From Axinella damicornis (Eukaryota; Porifera; Demospongiae; Axinellida; Axinellidae), in assembly GCA_963931865.1 (NCBI GenBank), contig OZ007507.1:13946450-14010449 (forward strand): a DNA stretch of 64,000 nucleotides, read 5' to 3'. Positions 45,299 through 57,000 of this stretch are shown piece after piece. Made by a program: the position numbers and the translations under genes. Below the pieces are notes generated by a model. That model had not been told where the DNA came from. It saw only the letters and a program-made list of their open reading frames with translations, and searched no databases. Every line of letters begins with the position of its first letter. Positions within the stretch are counted from its first letter, which is position 1.

Positions 45299-45763
45299 TT
45301 GATTAAGCAATTGTATAATTATACCCCCCCCCCTGTTACAACCTGTGATAGCTACAATAATTATGTTTTGTAGGGCAATTCTCTTGTACATGTTGGCAAT
45401 TTCACGTGTACGATTCTTGCCATTGGGATGCACACATTATAACTTGTACTATAGCCAACTAGCTACTCTGTCAGTTGATTGTTATGCAGCAGGGGGGATC
45501 AAGAGCTTGAGCAATCGCAATTGCCCCCCCCCCATTATGTGCCTTGCAATTACAAGTTATCCGAATCTCAGACTGCAGTCTAAGCTAATACCTGCATGGC
45601 TAACTCAAAGTCAATAATTATTATGCGTGTAGAGCCTATACGTAGTTGCTGTTCTACTTGCATGCCGTATAATTATAGATTTGTTAAAGACACATTTCGA
45701 TGCTAAGTTGAACTTTTGGGCCGTAGCCGAGTATACCAAAATGTAGACGTTGTCTTCGCAGGA

Positions 45764-45822
45764 CAGCTGGCATGAGACTAGATAATACGTAGTTAACTAA
45801 ATAGCTAGTCTCATGCCAGCTG
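45764..45822. repeat. Hairpin, 17-bp perfect arms
   Basis: CAGCTGGCATGAGACTA (45764-45780) pairs with TAGTCTCATGCCAGCTG (45806-45822), loop 25. The ends resemble the GAGACTA branch of the foldback elements. Confidence 0.8.
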
Positions 45823-46097
45823 GCCATAACGTTGCCATAACGGAAACTGAACAAGCATAGCTACATATTACATTATGGCATCTGGGTCCCCCATGCCCAC
45901 TCCTTACGACCACGTGCACGCTGCAAAGTCTTCGTTCCCAAGTCGGTCTGAATTCGGGCTGGGAATGGGGACGAAAACAGGCCAGGGTCAGGCCCCCTCA
46001 CTACAGCAGCCTGTGACAGTGATCTGTCTATCCGTAGCGCACTTTGAGACAGCTAGGAGCTCTCTCGCCTGTAGGTGTAAGTTAACCAGTTAACAAA

Positions 46098-46240
46098 TCG
46101 GTTGTCGGGATGCGGGATGCCCATATTCACTGTAAATATGGGCATCAGGATGCCTGTATCCACGTAAATATGGGCATCGGGATGCCCATATTTGCGTGAA
46201 AATGGGCATCCGGGATGCCCATTTTCGGGGGTGACTATTT
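46098..46240. repeat. Palindromic tandem array of GGGATGCCCAT units
   Basis: Alternating GGGATGCCCATATT and AATATGGGCATC motifs recur about every 20-30 bases, so any two neighbours form an inverted repeat. At least seven half-units are visible. Confidence 0.75.
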
Positions 46241-46819
46241 TCACTTGACACCGGGGGCCCAGGGGACCGGGAAGGGGGAATACTGCACCATTGCTGTCAA
46301 CTATGTCAGACCACACTGCATCCTAGTCTCGCGATCGCAGGCCAGACAGTCGCAGCGTGCTGGCAGAAAGGAAAAGAACGTCTGGTCACTATAGACAGGT
46401 TTCCTTGGTACAGAGGAAATCACTGAAACCGTGGCGTCAAGGCAAATATCATGAGGACGGAACACAACTGTAGTATCTGCACCGCTGTACTACGTGAACG
46501 ACGTCATTGATTGTGAAGAAATGGTTAGTTGTTGTTTTGTGTCACTCTCTTGCGACTGTAAAGACATCTAGCTTGCAAATCTGTTCTTGTTCTTGTTTAA
46601 ATTTGAATCATGTAGCTACAGATTGTGACCACAGTATGGAAGGTAAGTACATTATTCCAATCCGATTGGTACAACCAAGATCCTGGCATTGTCCACACTG
46701 AAAACCTGTCTGTGGTGACCAGATGCGTTCTTTCTCCTTCCCCGCGCGTGGCACAAATGTCTGACCTGTGATACTGATTTGCATCCCAGCTCTACAGCAG
46801 CATCTATCTACAGCAGCAC

Positions 46820-46902
46820 ACCTCCACCTTTTGATCGCTTCCGTTTTTGCATACTGCAAGCGATCAAAAACTGAAGGTGCGGAAGGCCTGGGAACGAGGC
46901 TA
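46820..46902. repeat. Foldback-family remnant
   Basis: TTGATCGCTTCCGTTTTTGC and GCAAGCGATCAAAAACTGAAG pair. The right end GGCCTGGGAACGAGGCTA is intact and the left outer end is lost. A further small pair (TAGTCTCGGAACCAGACCCTC / GAGGGTCTGGGAGATAGGCT) lies at 46992-47045. Confidence 0.55.
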
Positions 46903-47344
46903 GCATCTATGTCTTCACTTATCTTTATAAATCAACAAAATAGAAGTGAAGAATGATGATTACTTAGCCATTCCAGCCTTGGGTTCAGGGGTAGTCTCGG
47001 AACCAGACCCTCGTAAGATCAGAAGGAGGGTCTGGGAGATAGGCTGGGGGTGGAAGTGTACCACCACATCACAGACAAGCAAGCTTTCTATTTGCAAATC
47101 ATCGTTGCCTTTGTCATCTGAATGACAAGGTTTTTTTGAAGGCATCAATGCCTTTTATTGTGTACATGTATTGCCTTACAGTGTGACTGACTTGAGTAAA
47201 CTTCCAGGCCCCTGTTGCGAATCCAATTTTTGCTGTACAGGTTTACAACTACTAAGTCTTGATGTTTTGCACTTATGCCTATACAGTGACATACCATTTC
47301 AAATCTGCCCATGAGCTCAACCTTGATGAGAAGCATTGCTGAAC

Positions 47345-48322
47345 ATGCAGACTATGGAACTCAATACAGTCTACAATGTCATTGAGTCTGGAAGGAGCTC
47401 CCTCATGATCATAATCTCGGGGAAGATGGGAGTGGGGAAGTCCTCACTAATTAATGGATTGGTTGGAAAGGAAGTAGCAAAAGAAGCTACGTCTGTAACA
47501 TCAGTGACCAGTGCGATCACATCGTATTCATTCTCAATGAGGGTCGAAGATAGCGCGGTGCAAAAGACCATTGAAGTGACAGTACTTGATACCCCTGGAC
47601 TTGGTGACCCTTTTGGGACAGAAGAAGCCAATCTTGTGGCAATATCAGAGCACTGCAAATATTGTGATCTTCTAATCTACTGCTTGGACATGCGTGGACG
47701 TTTCACCAGAGATGATACAAAAGGGATGGAGGAACTAACCAGTCGTGTTGGGCCAGAAGTATGGAAGAATACCGTATTTGCTCTCACATTTGCCAATAAG
47801 GTCAAACCTCCGCCCCAGTCGTCAACATCCCGCTTTTGGTACTATGCCAGCTTTGGCTACTACAATGGAAGACTTGAGCTCTTCAAAAGGCTCTTGTCTG
47901 AGTGGAAGGAAAGCATCTGTGAGGCACTTAAAGGCCAGAATGCCCTTACTGATAAACTTGCCATTGTACCTACTGGTTATCGTCACAGCAACCCTCCCGA
48001 CAGAAAGGACTGGCTGGCACCATTTTGGTTTGAGGCTTTTCGTAAGACAAGTGAGTCATCACAACCTGCTTTTTTGGGGATCAATCTCCATCGGATCCGC
48101 TGTCATCTCTCACAAGGGAGTGATGCAGACAAGACATCTGAAACTTCTGTTGTACAAGAAGGAATAGAAAATCACCAACAAATGTTGAAAGTCAATGTTG
48201 AAAAAGTGACTGCAGTAGTTCAAGCTTCAACAAGTTCACTAGAGGCATCCACTGAAACACCAATTGGGTTGGTAGTGACCCCTGAAGAGGAGGAAGATTG
48301 GATTTGGGGTAGCACCAGATAA
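47345..48322 (+). CDS. AIG1-like GTPase lacking the hydrophobic tail
   Basis: ATG 47345 starts MQTMELNTVYNVIESG; ATG 47354 is also possible. The frame extends a few codons upstream without Met, and ATGGAAG before a GTAAGT donor near 46640 could be a short first exon, but the acceptor is weak. P-loop SGKMGVGKSSLINGL, G3 DTPGLGDP, CDLLIYCLDMRGRFTRDD, NTVFALTFANKV, IVPTGYRHSNPPDRKDWLAP. After INLHRIR the tail is hydrophilic and ends in acidic EEEEDW...STR: no membrane hairpin, unlike its four paralogues. A soluble member is therefore likely. Identity to the 41730 gene in the G domain is obvious by eye. Confidence 0.85.
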   Translation: MQTMELNTVYNVIESGRSSLMIIISGKMGVGKSSLINGLVGKEVAKEATSVTSVTSAITSYSFSMRVEDSAVQKTIEVTVLDTPGLGDPFGTEEANLVAISEHCKYCDLLIYCLDMRGRFTRDDTKGMEELTSRVGPEVWKNTVFALTFANKVKPPPQSSTSRFWYYASFGYYNGRLELFKRLLSEWKESICEALKGQNALTDKLAIVPTGYRHSNPPDRKDWLAPFWFEAFRKTSESSQPAFLGINLHRIRCHLSQGSDADKTSETSVVQEGIENHQQMLKVNVEKVTAVVQASTSSLEASTETPIGLVVTPEEEEDWIWGSTR

Positions 48323-48415
48323 ATCGAAGCTGTCCAGGAGTATGAAATTCAACTATGTCTTTGATGACCATAATTACCCAGTGAATATGTAGCTATCTTT
48401 TTGTATGTAGTATAG

Positions 48416-49562
48416 TAGCCTCGTTCCCAGGCCCGAGACGGCGAGGAGAAAGGCCTTGGTTTCAACTGTTTGCGCATGCGCTAAAGAGCGATGGAATTCC
48501 ACCGGCACCGTGGACGTTCGATTATGTTTGTACACTCGTGACATCGAAGCGGATAACGAGATCCGTACAGTATTAGTATAAGCGAGTGCATGGCTTGCAT
48601 TACAACAGCTCTTGATCGTGCTCTCAGGTTCTATCTACTGGGAGGCATGGGGGAAGATTCCTATCCAAACACTCCAGCTTCCCCCCCCCCCCCCCCCCCC
48701 CCCCCAAAAATAAAAATTTCTGGCAATTAATTCAGTAAAAGTAGTGTCTGGAACTGCAGCATGTACACCTGTGTGCTTTGTACCGTCTCATGTTACACTG
48801 CATAGCATTTCCTATGACCTCAAAATTGTCTCAGAGTGCCTCAGAACTACTCTCAGAAGGCTCAAAATTCCAAATATTTCTGAGGGGCATGTCCCCAAAC
48901 CCCCCTATATATAAACTCAAATTTTCTGGGGGGGCATGCCCCCAGACCCCCTTACAAATTGCAGCCTACGTCCGCAGTCCCCGTCCACCATTATTCTGTG
49001 CCTCAGAACCACTCTCAGAAGGCTCAAAATTCCAAAACGTTTCGGGGGGGGGCTGCAAATTGCCTGCAAATTGTGGCCTATGGCTGCAATCACCATGATT
49101 CTCAACAACTTCTCCCCCAAACTCAAAATCCCAGATAGAACCCTAGCTGTCTCCTATGCCCTCAGGTGGCAAGGTGCTCCTGAATTGATCATGAGCTATA
49201 ATAGAAAAACAGTGACCTGCGATATTGAAAGATGGGATGTTTTTGTGTGGCTACCATCGCACCGATCGAGTGGAGTCAGTATGCTACCAGAGTCTTCCGT
49301 TTGTTTTGAATAACGAATGTCGGGTAAGTCGATCTGTTGCTGGTGGCAGTGCAATTGTGGCTGTGTCGCCCCTCATCTCGCGGATGGAGGACCAGTGTAG
49401 CAAAATAGATAGTGTCACATGCTCGACCATGTGACTACGAAGACGTCATTTGCACCCTCCCCCTTATGAATACATGTACGGTTACAGATAATTAAGCGCA
49501 TGCGCAAACAGTGGAAACCAGGCCCTTTTCTCCTCCCTCTCTCGGGCCTGGGAACGAGGCTA
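48416..49562. mobile_element. Foldback element, 1,147 bp, about 65-bp inverted ends
   Basis: Left TAGCCTCGTTCCCAGGCCCG with GGAGAAAGGCC...TTTGCGCATGCGCT pairs with right AGCGCATGCGCAAACAG...GGCCTGGGAACGAGGCTA. The interior holds a C-tract (48681-48705) and two copies of CTCAGAAGGCTCAAAATTCC. No transposase frame. Confidence 0.8.
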
Positions 49563-51075
49563 GTAGCTAGTATAGTTTGGAATGACTCTCCTGGTTTGAC
49601 TATATTGGAGGATGTTGTATCCATGGCAACACCGTGACATATTCACTGCAAAGCAACAACTTGTTACTGAAAGCTTTGTTATTGCTGTTTGTATGGTCAA
49701 TTGCTGCAATGTGATTTCTGTATGTTTGAGGGCTATGATCACAAGCTTCAATTTGGGATAGGAACCGAATCTAAACCTATGCGCCAATGTTGTTTCAGTT
49801 ATCTAAAACTGAAATAGTTTAGTTTTTTGGTTTTAATTAGGTAGAAGTCGCATCGTTTAGTTTAGTTTTAGTTTTAATTACTAAATCTCAAAAGGGCTAA
49901 TTAGTAAAGGCTCTTTTAGTTTTAGTAACCACCATTTTTGGGTGATTTTCATATTAGTTTAGTTGTAGTTTTAATTAACACAGTCCTCATTTTAGTTTTA
50001 GTTTTAATTACTAAAGTGAAATACGCCATACTAAAATGCTTTATAGTTTTAGTTTTAGTTAACTAAAACAACATTGCTAAGCGCTGCATGCATAATTATG
50101 GTCCCTGCATGAAGTTTTGCTGCATGTACGTACGTACGTGTGGATTTGATTTTCCTCGATCTCTCAGCAATCATATATTACAGTCATCAGAAACTGCCAT
50201 GCAGTATATACAAAACCTGGACTCTGGACTCAAGACAATTACAATTTTCAGGGATATAATTATATTGCAAGCCGTGCAAAAATATTTGTCACCAGGGATG
50301 ATACTAGAATACTCCCTTGTGACAGCCAATTGTGGGAATGCAACAAGGGTCAAGTAATTAAAACAACAATTGGATTAGATATACAAGGGCTGGGAAGTTT
50401 TGCACAGACCACATGCAGACCGCTATCATTAATCACACCAAAAAGGGCATTTACAATGTGATGGGAAATGCCATACTCATAAACTGAAGCCAAAGTTGGT
50501 AGTAGGGATAGCAGATTGACAAAAATAGGGAAATAGGGAGATGATAGCATGTCATTGATAGCATATGAATAACGTACCCCCCCCCCCCCCCCACACACAC
50601 ACACACACACAATGTCATACATGTACATTTTGCATTCCCTACATCTTGTTACTCTTTTTGCTGTAATTATTATTAACTAGCGCAAGTTCTACCAATTGAA
50701 TTCACCAATGCTCGCTAGAATTAGTACCAGTGATCAGTAAAGTTCTGTTCCAGTATGGACCTTTACTCCCATGCAATTATGTTGCATGGCTTGTGGGGGT
50801 CATGAATATCATTCACAATCAAGAGCATCAACTTGGTATAGTCACTTTAGGCATGAAAAGCATTCATACACAATCTTGTCTTGCATCAACGAATATAGAA
50901 ATCAAAGCAGTTCATTTATTCTAGATACATTTCTAGTAACGAAGAAGGAATTCTGCTATGCTAGAACAATAAAGAATGTACTGATATAACAATAATTGTA
51001 TATAAACTCCTATACTTTGCAACTAATATACTAGGCAGCGTTACATAATTATAACACATCACCGTGTGACAGTGT
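49563..51075. other. No gene seen; low-complexity TTTTAG/TTAATT stretch at 49797-50066
   Basis: 49797-50066 is built of TAGTTTTAGTTTTAATTA-like words. A C-tract plus (CA)n microsatellite lies at 50577-50611. Open frames are short and unrecognised. Confidence 0.55.
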
Positions 51076-54000
51076 TCAAAAGGACGCATGCTTAGGGAAG
51101 TTCCTCCCCTCGACAATGCACCTCTTCCCTTTGTAGTGGTCAATGAGTGCCTTCCATGTCTCATCGTACTCCAGCAAACATCGGTTTCCTGGATAGGTAC
51201 ATTTCACAAGTCATAATAATTATTAGTCCATAATAATTGACATTACACACACCAAAGTACTACGTATTTACAATGTAATGCAATGAAATGTAATTTTAGG
51301 ATGGTATATATGCATTATGTGAGTAAACATGTACAGTACACAGCATACATACACAAATGTCTTCTATTCAAGTCCCCAATTCCAAGGCTAAACTGTTTAC
51401 ATGCTCACATACCAATGATAATGAGACCATACTTGGCCCGAGTGATCCCCACATTGATCTCATGAGAATCAGTGAGGAAGCCAAGGTGGTCCCTGAGCCA
51501 TCTGCGGTCTGGTTGTACTAGATCATGATTCCTGATCTCCTCCACCGGCTGTGACCGGACTGTGGACAGGATCACGTACCCATATTCATCTCCTGTGAGA
51601 GCACAGGAAAAGAGAAGTCAAATGATGATTAAGTCATGTATGACAGGTGCAGAGGAGGTTCACCTTGACTCTCCGTGATAGAAACAACTGTGAGCTCATT
51701 ATTAAGCTTGCTATCAGCTGGTTTTGCTGGGGGTCCACCAGCAACATCTGGTTTGGCGGCTGAAACACCTAGTTTAGTATTGGCCACTGTAGGCTTTTCA
51801 TCCTTCAGCTGATGGATTAGCCTCTTCTGGGCAGAGTAGGGTGTGATCACTGCCATCTCCTTGTACTCCACACCATGTTGGTCATGTAGAACACTAACAA
51901 CTTCCAGCTGAAACAGTGGAGAAACACAGAAGTGCTTACATGTACACTCTCAAACTTCCTGAACTTATAATGTCTAGTGCTCTTCACAGGAGAAAGCACC
52001 TGAAGATACATACAGGATGGGCACCGTAACTATCAGAGCTTCTCCATATCCACACCGTGTGCATGCCATTCGAGTCCGCGGTGGGACCATTTGAAGTTTC
52101 GTATTTGACTTTTTCAGCGATTCTCCTGCATAAAGGAGTACCTGTAGGTCTGGCCTACGCAGTCCCACGACAGACTCAAAGAGCGTGTGGACAGTGTAAT
52201 CACAGAGAAACTTCGGCGATGACAGTGCCCAACCAGAAATTCCTTTATATTGCGTGGCTAGTATGATTGAATTATTTCCCACATGTACATGCTATGAACT
52301 ACAACTGCTTGTGTAATTTTTGGAGAGAATCCTCCTGTGCTTGCTTGCACTCAACCAGAAATTATGCCGCATGGCTAGTATGATTGAATTATTTCCCACA
52401 GTCATGTATGTACATGCCGTGAACTACAATTGCTTGCGTAATTTCATGCTGGTCAAGACTCACCACTTTCTCAGCCTCCTGTTCATTGCACTTGGAGTGT
52501 GGGTCAACCTTTCCCTTCCTTTCATGCTGGTCAAGACTCACCACTTTCTCAGCCTCCTGTTCATTGCACTTGGAGTGTGGGTCAACCTTTCCTTTGTCAG
52601 TTTTTGCAATATATGGCCCTTCCACCCCAACCACATTGCAGAATACAATTGGAGACTTTAGCCCTTGTGGCCAGAACTGCTCCATTGACCTTCCTGGAAT
52701 GCGACGTTTGCTGAGGGATTCGTCTGCCTTGAGACGACCACCATAGAAATGGTGCGAAGGGAACTGGCAGATTGCTTCATGCTGCAAGTGATATATACAA
52801 ACTCTTTGCCAACCAATGACTGAAAAAGCTGTCATGAGCTCCCATAAGCCCATAATAATTCACATGGGGGCTTTAATACTAGGTGTTATACTTCAATACA
52901 GGATTTTCTTATGTTTGGTAATAAAACACAGAAATTGAGCTAAATGATTCTGACCATTCTGTACTGAGTATCCAGTGTGATGAGAAGGCTGCTCGGGAAG
53001 TGCTCAGCATAGCGCTCGAACAGTGATGTAGACATTCCACTCTCTCTTGCTGGTGAGTGCTTAATCACTGGCTGCAGCTGCTTGTGATCTCCAATGAGTA
53101 CGACATGATTGCAGAGGCTGACAGCAGCGATTGTTTCCGGCTCATGTGACATGCCACTCTCATCCACAATGCACTGGGAGATCCTTTCCTCCCGGGCCAG
53201 CTGCAGCATCCTCCGACTGGCAGTCTCATTACAGGTGCACAGAATTATGTCATATCGATCGCTCATCACCTTGATAAATAAAATAGGACATAGTATGCAG
53301 TATTCACATTCTGGCAAGATTGGTACCATTGGAGAGCAGCCCATACATCATGCACACAACTCATGATCTGTAGAAGAGCTGCACTGTTATGCAATACTAT
53401 GTTGCTGTAAATGAGGAGAAGCCCTCATAATTGCCAAGTAGCTAGCTATTTAAATTTCCACTCCATCTTGGAACCCACCTTTGTCTCTACAGTTTTGACT
53501 AGTTTCCTATATTCCCTCAGAACACCCAATGGTGGCGAGAGATTCTTTCGATGCAACAGCTGGAATTCCTGTTCCATGTCCTTTATTTTACAAGAAGCTG
53601 ATCGCACTTTATGGTGCAGGGCATCACACCAGAAACGCTTCTGACATCTCCCTTCAATATCTAGGTCTGAGTCTCTCAGAATTCCACCTTTGTCAGAACT
53701 GTAGGGACCTATATACAGCATTGCATATAGAGAAGTAATCTTGATTGAAAAGGCTCAGTGAGGTGCAATCATGACAATATCATTACCTGGAAAGTCCTTT
53801 CTTTCATGTGTACGTCCATACAGCCTCAACAGTCTAAGTTCAAGGCCCCTTACATTGTTTGCCTTTTGAAGTTTTTCTAACATCATAATAAGCAAAACAA
53901 AGTAAGTTGTTGAACTACTTTATACATAATAGACAGTTCTGAGCTGACCATGCACAACATCCACAGCTTTGTTCGAAGGTCCACAGTAGACCACACTGCC

Positions 54001-57000
54001 TCCTTTTCTATTCAACTTGGCCAATATGTATGCAAGATGAGCTCCAGTAACACTTTTTCCTGTTCCTATGTAGAGATGACGAATAACAAAATTGCTGACC
54101 AAGTAAGTCTATGACCTCAAACGGGAGGGAATTTTTTGAATCAATACCTGGGGGTCCTTGGATCAGTTGAAAACTGTGTTTCACTCCAGATTCAATAGCT
54201 TCTCTTTGCAACTTATTCAGTTCAGTTCTAGCATCCCACAATTGACGATCCTTATCAGTTTGGAATACAGAAGTTGCACTGAACACCGGGTCTACAGAAA
54301 TGTAAATGTAGGATAATAAAATGGCTGTACAGTGCACAGAGATAACAGTTAATTAACTTAAATATCAGTTCTGTTAAAGAGTTTGAAGTTCTTCATGCTA
54401 TGCGAACTCACTCAATCGATTGGCTTCAATCCTTCCAAGAGCAACCTTGTGGACAAGACTAGCAGGATCTTTCTTTACCAGTCTCAACAAATTCTGATAG
54501 ACCCGACTGAGGTGATGGAGTGTGTGAGGTACAAATGGAACAGTTGTTCAGTGACAGTGAGTTCTTAGCACCCGTGAATGCTAACTTAGACACATACACT
54601 GCCACCTGTCATCTCTACCATGTGCACTCAAATACACATATTTTATACGAGCACAAGCAAAGCTACACACGCAGTGATACATGCCACTGTGACAGACACA
54701 CACCCACACACACACAAAGATCAATCATGCCTCTAATTTTATGGCAGCAAACTCACTGGAAGGATGGCTGGAGATTGATTATTTGAATATCGCAGGGAGG
54801 ATTTTGGGCCATCTCTCTGCACATTTTCTTGGATACTCGACAGGCTTCAGTGTTGATGGGCTTCATGGATATTTTTGTAGGTGTCTCTCCATCATCACTA
54901 TGAACTTTATTTACTACCATGTGGTAGACAGCCCGCAGCGATCGTAGCTTGTAACGTACACATAGCAAGCTTCCCTCCTCCAATTCAATGTACTCCATCA
55001 TGTTCTGTGATTCCAGTGGGACATCCATCGTTACATTTCCATTGGGTACGTAGTAAATCTCATCAGTGCAGTTCAATGGGATTCTTAGTGGTGGCCACTG
55101 AAGAGTAACATCCTTGACCAGTACTAATGAGCCATCTTCTACACTCCCTTTGGCAGCTTCAGCCAACAGTACCTTCTCCCAGAGATTAACATAGTCCTGA
55201 ATTGACAGGTACTTTGGTCTGGATGCTTGGTGGAGGTTGGTATCTGAGAAGCACTCTGCAGGGTGTTGATTGTGCTCCAGACAGATACTGATTTCAGGTG
55301 CAACCTCAATCAGTTGCAAGGATGGACACATAATTGGCTCTCTTAGTGATCTTCCGAGCCAGACTTTGACAACAATACCACCTTTAAGTGACCTTTGACC
55401 ATCATACATGATGACTGGACTTTGTGCGAACTTAGAAGCAATCCCCTTCAGTTCTGGTCCTTTACGGCCGGTAGAATGAGACCTTGGTTGATAGTAATCA
55501 GACAGTGTTGCTAGATTTGCTTCAACTGGATTCATGATGAATTTGTGTATTTTCTGGCATGTTTCTGGAGGTATGGGCACTATCTCTGGAACTAAGGATG
55601 CTACATATTCACTGAACATCAAAGCATCGGGCAGCATGTCTCCAGTCTTTTGTCCACGTAGTTCTCCAGATTCTTCATTTCTGTGAAAGACTTTCACGAC
55701 TATGGCATCCTTATCGGACTGGAAACGTTTGCTTTCTTGTTCCTTCTCCGAAAAACAATCAAACTGAGGATGACAGAGGAGAAACGTCTGGCTTTTCATT
55801 GATGCTATCATGACTTTCCATGTGAGGATGTCGGGATCGTGAGCATCCTGTGAACACTTAAGTGTTGAATGGTGAATTCTCATATCTTTACCCTGCAATG
55901 GCTTGTAGAAGGGGTCAGTGAAGCACAGATCATATGTGTTCTTCTCTCCTTTCATTATGATTGCTTGAGCTTCACCACAACTCTCTCCAAACTCAACAGC
56001 TCGTTCAAGTTTATCCATTGTCGACTGGAACTCCCGTGCAGCTCTTGATCGCAGGTTCAATTGTCGGCATAATTTGGAGACCTGATCTGGAGAGTAATCG
56101 GGGGGAGAGCCATTGATAATATTCTGCAGTAGACGGTGGACTATCAGGTCTGCATAACGCCTAATGGGTGAAGTGAAATGCGTGTAATGAGAAAGACGAA
56201 GACTATGGTGCCAGTATGGGGGATAATGGGGTGATCCAGCTTCATCTTCACTGGTTACAAGCGGGACGTTTCCATCCTTTGAGGAGCAAACATAGTCTGC
56301 TCTATGGCTCATGACTATTCTCTGAGCCTTTGCAGCTGCAAGCTGTGGATAAAGATTTTCACATGTCAACAGCCAGATTAATCGTGGTATGTTCTTGGAG
56401 GATATTGCATCTCTAATGTCTTTAGCTGTTGTCTGCAGTACTAGCAGTGGCTCAATAGGTTGCCTAAATTTGAGGTGGTTCATAGCCAGAGAATAGCCAC
56501 CAATGCTACTGAAACTGCCTTTGAAGGCAGCCACTACATCATGCGATGGTGCAACTTGGCGGCGGAGAAGGGTCATATCTGGTAAGTGTTCATACAAAAA
56601 TTTGGCAATCGATTTATTAGCCCAGATCATGAGCTCTTCAACCAACAGGTGAGCTTGCCAATTATTTTCTTCACCAGCGTCTGAGATTTCATAACTGTAT
56701 GCTGTATTACTCAGTCGTTCAATACGAAGGTGCATTGCAATCCTGAAGAGTCTCACTAAAGTATCATTCCATTCCAGCTGTTTATTATCAAGAATTTCTT
56801 GGGCTTGTTTGTATGTTAGTCTTGCTTTGGAGCACATTTTGGCCTCGTTCACTTCCACATCAGAGATGGCAGAAATGGAACCGTTTTCCAAAGCAACCCT
56901 GGCAGAAACACAAATTACACTCCTGGTGTCTCCAGGCAAAAGACTGAACTTACCAGAAATAGAGGGAGGTAGCATCTGCATAAAGGTCTTTTCTCTTGAC

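Larger units (their letters stand above)
51413..54291 (-). other. Helicase domain 2 of HELZ2-like gene
   Basis: Walker A GPPGTGKS is split by the intron between 54148 and 54065. Then CGPSNKAVDVV (motif Ia), DESGMSHEPE (motif II), GDHKQLQP (motif III), LDTQYRM (motif IV), ESQGDEYGYVILSTVRS (motif V) and NVGITRAKYGL (motif VI). All SF1 helicase motifs are present, so this half looks catalytically competent. Confidence 0.9.

Noticed and set aside
54753..54755. TGA as the real end of the large RNB-containing exon product
   Set aside because: A GTGAGT donor precedes it (exon end 54757), and the next acceptor at 54506 restores frame into the second helicase.
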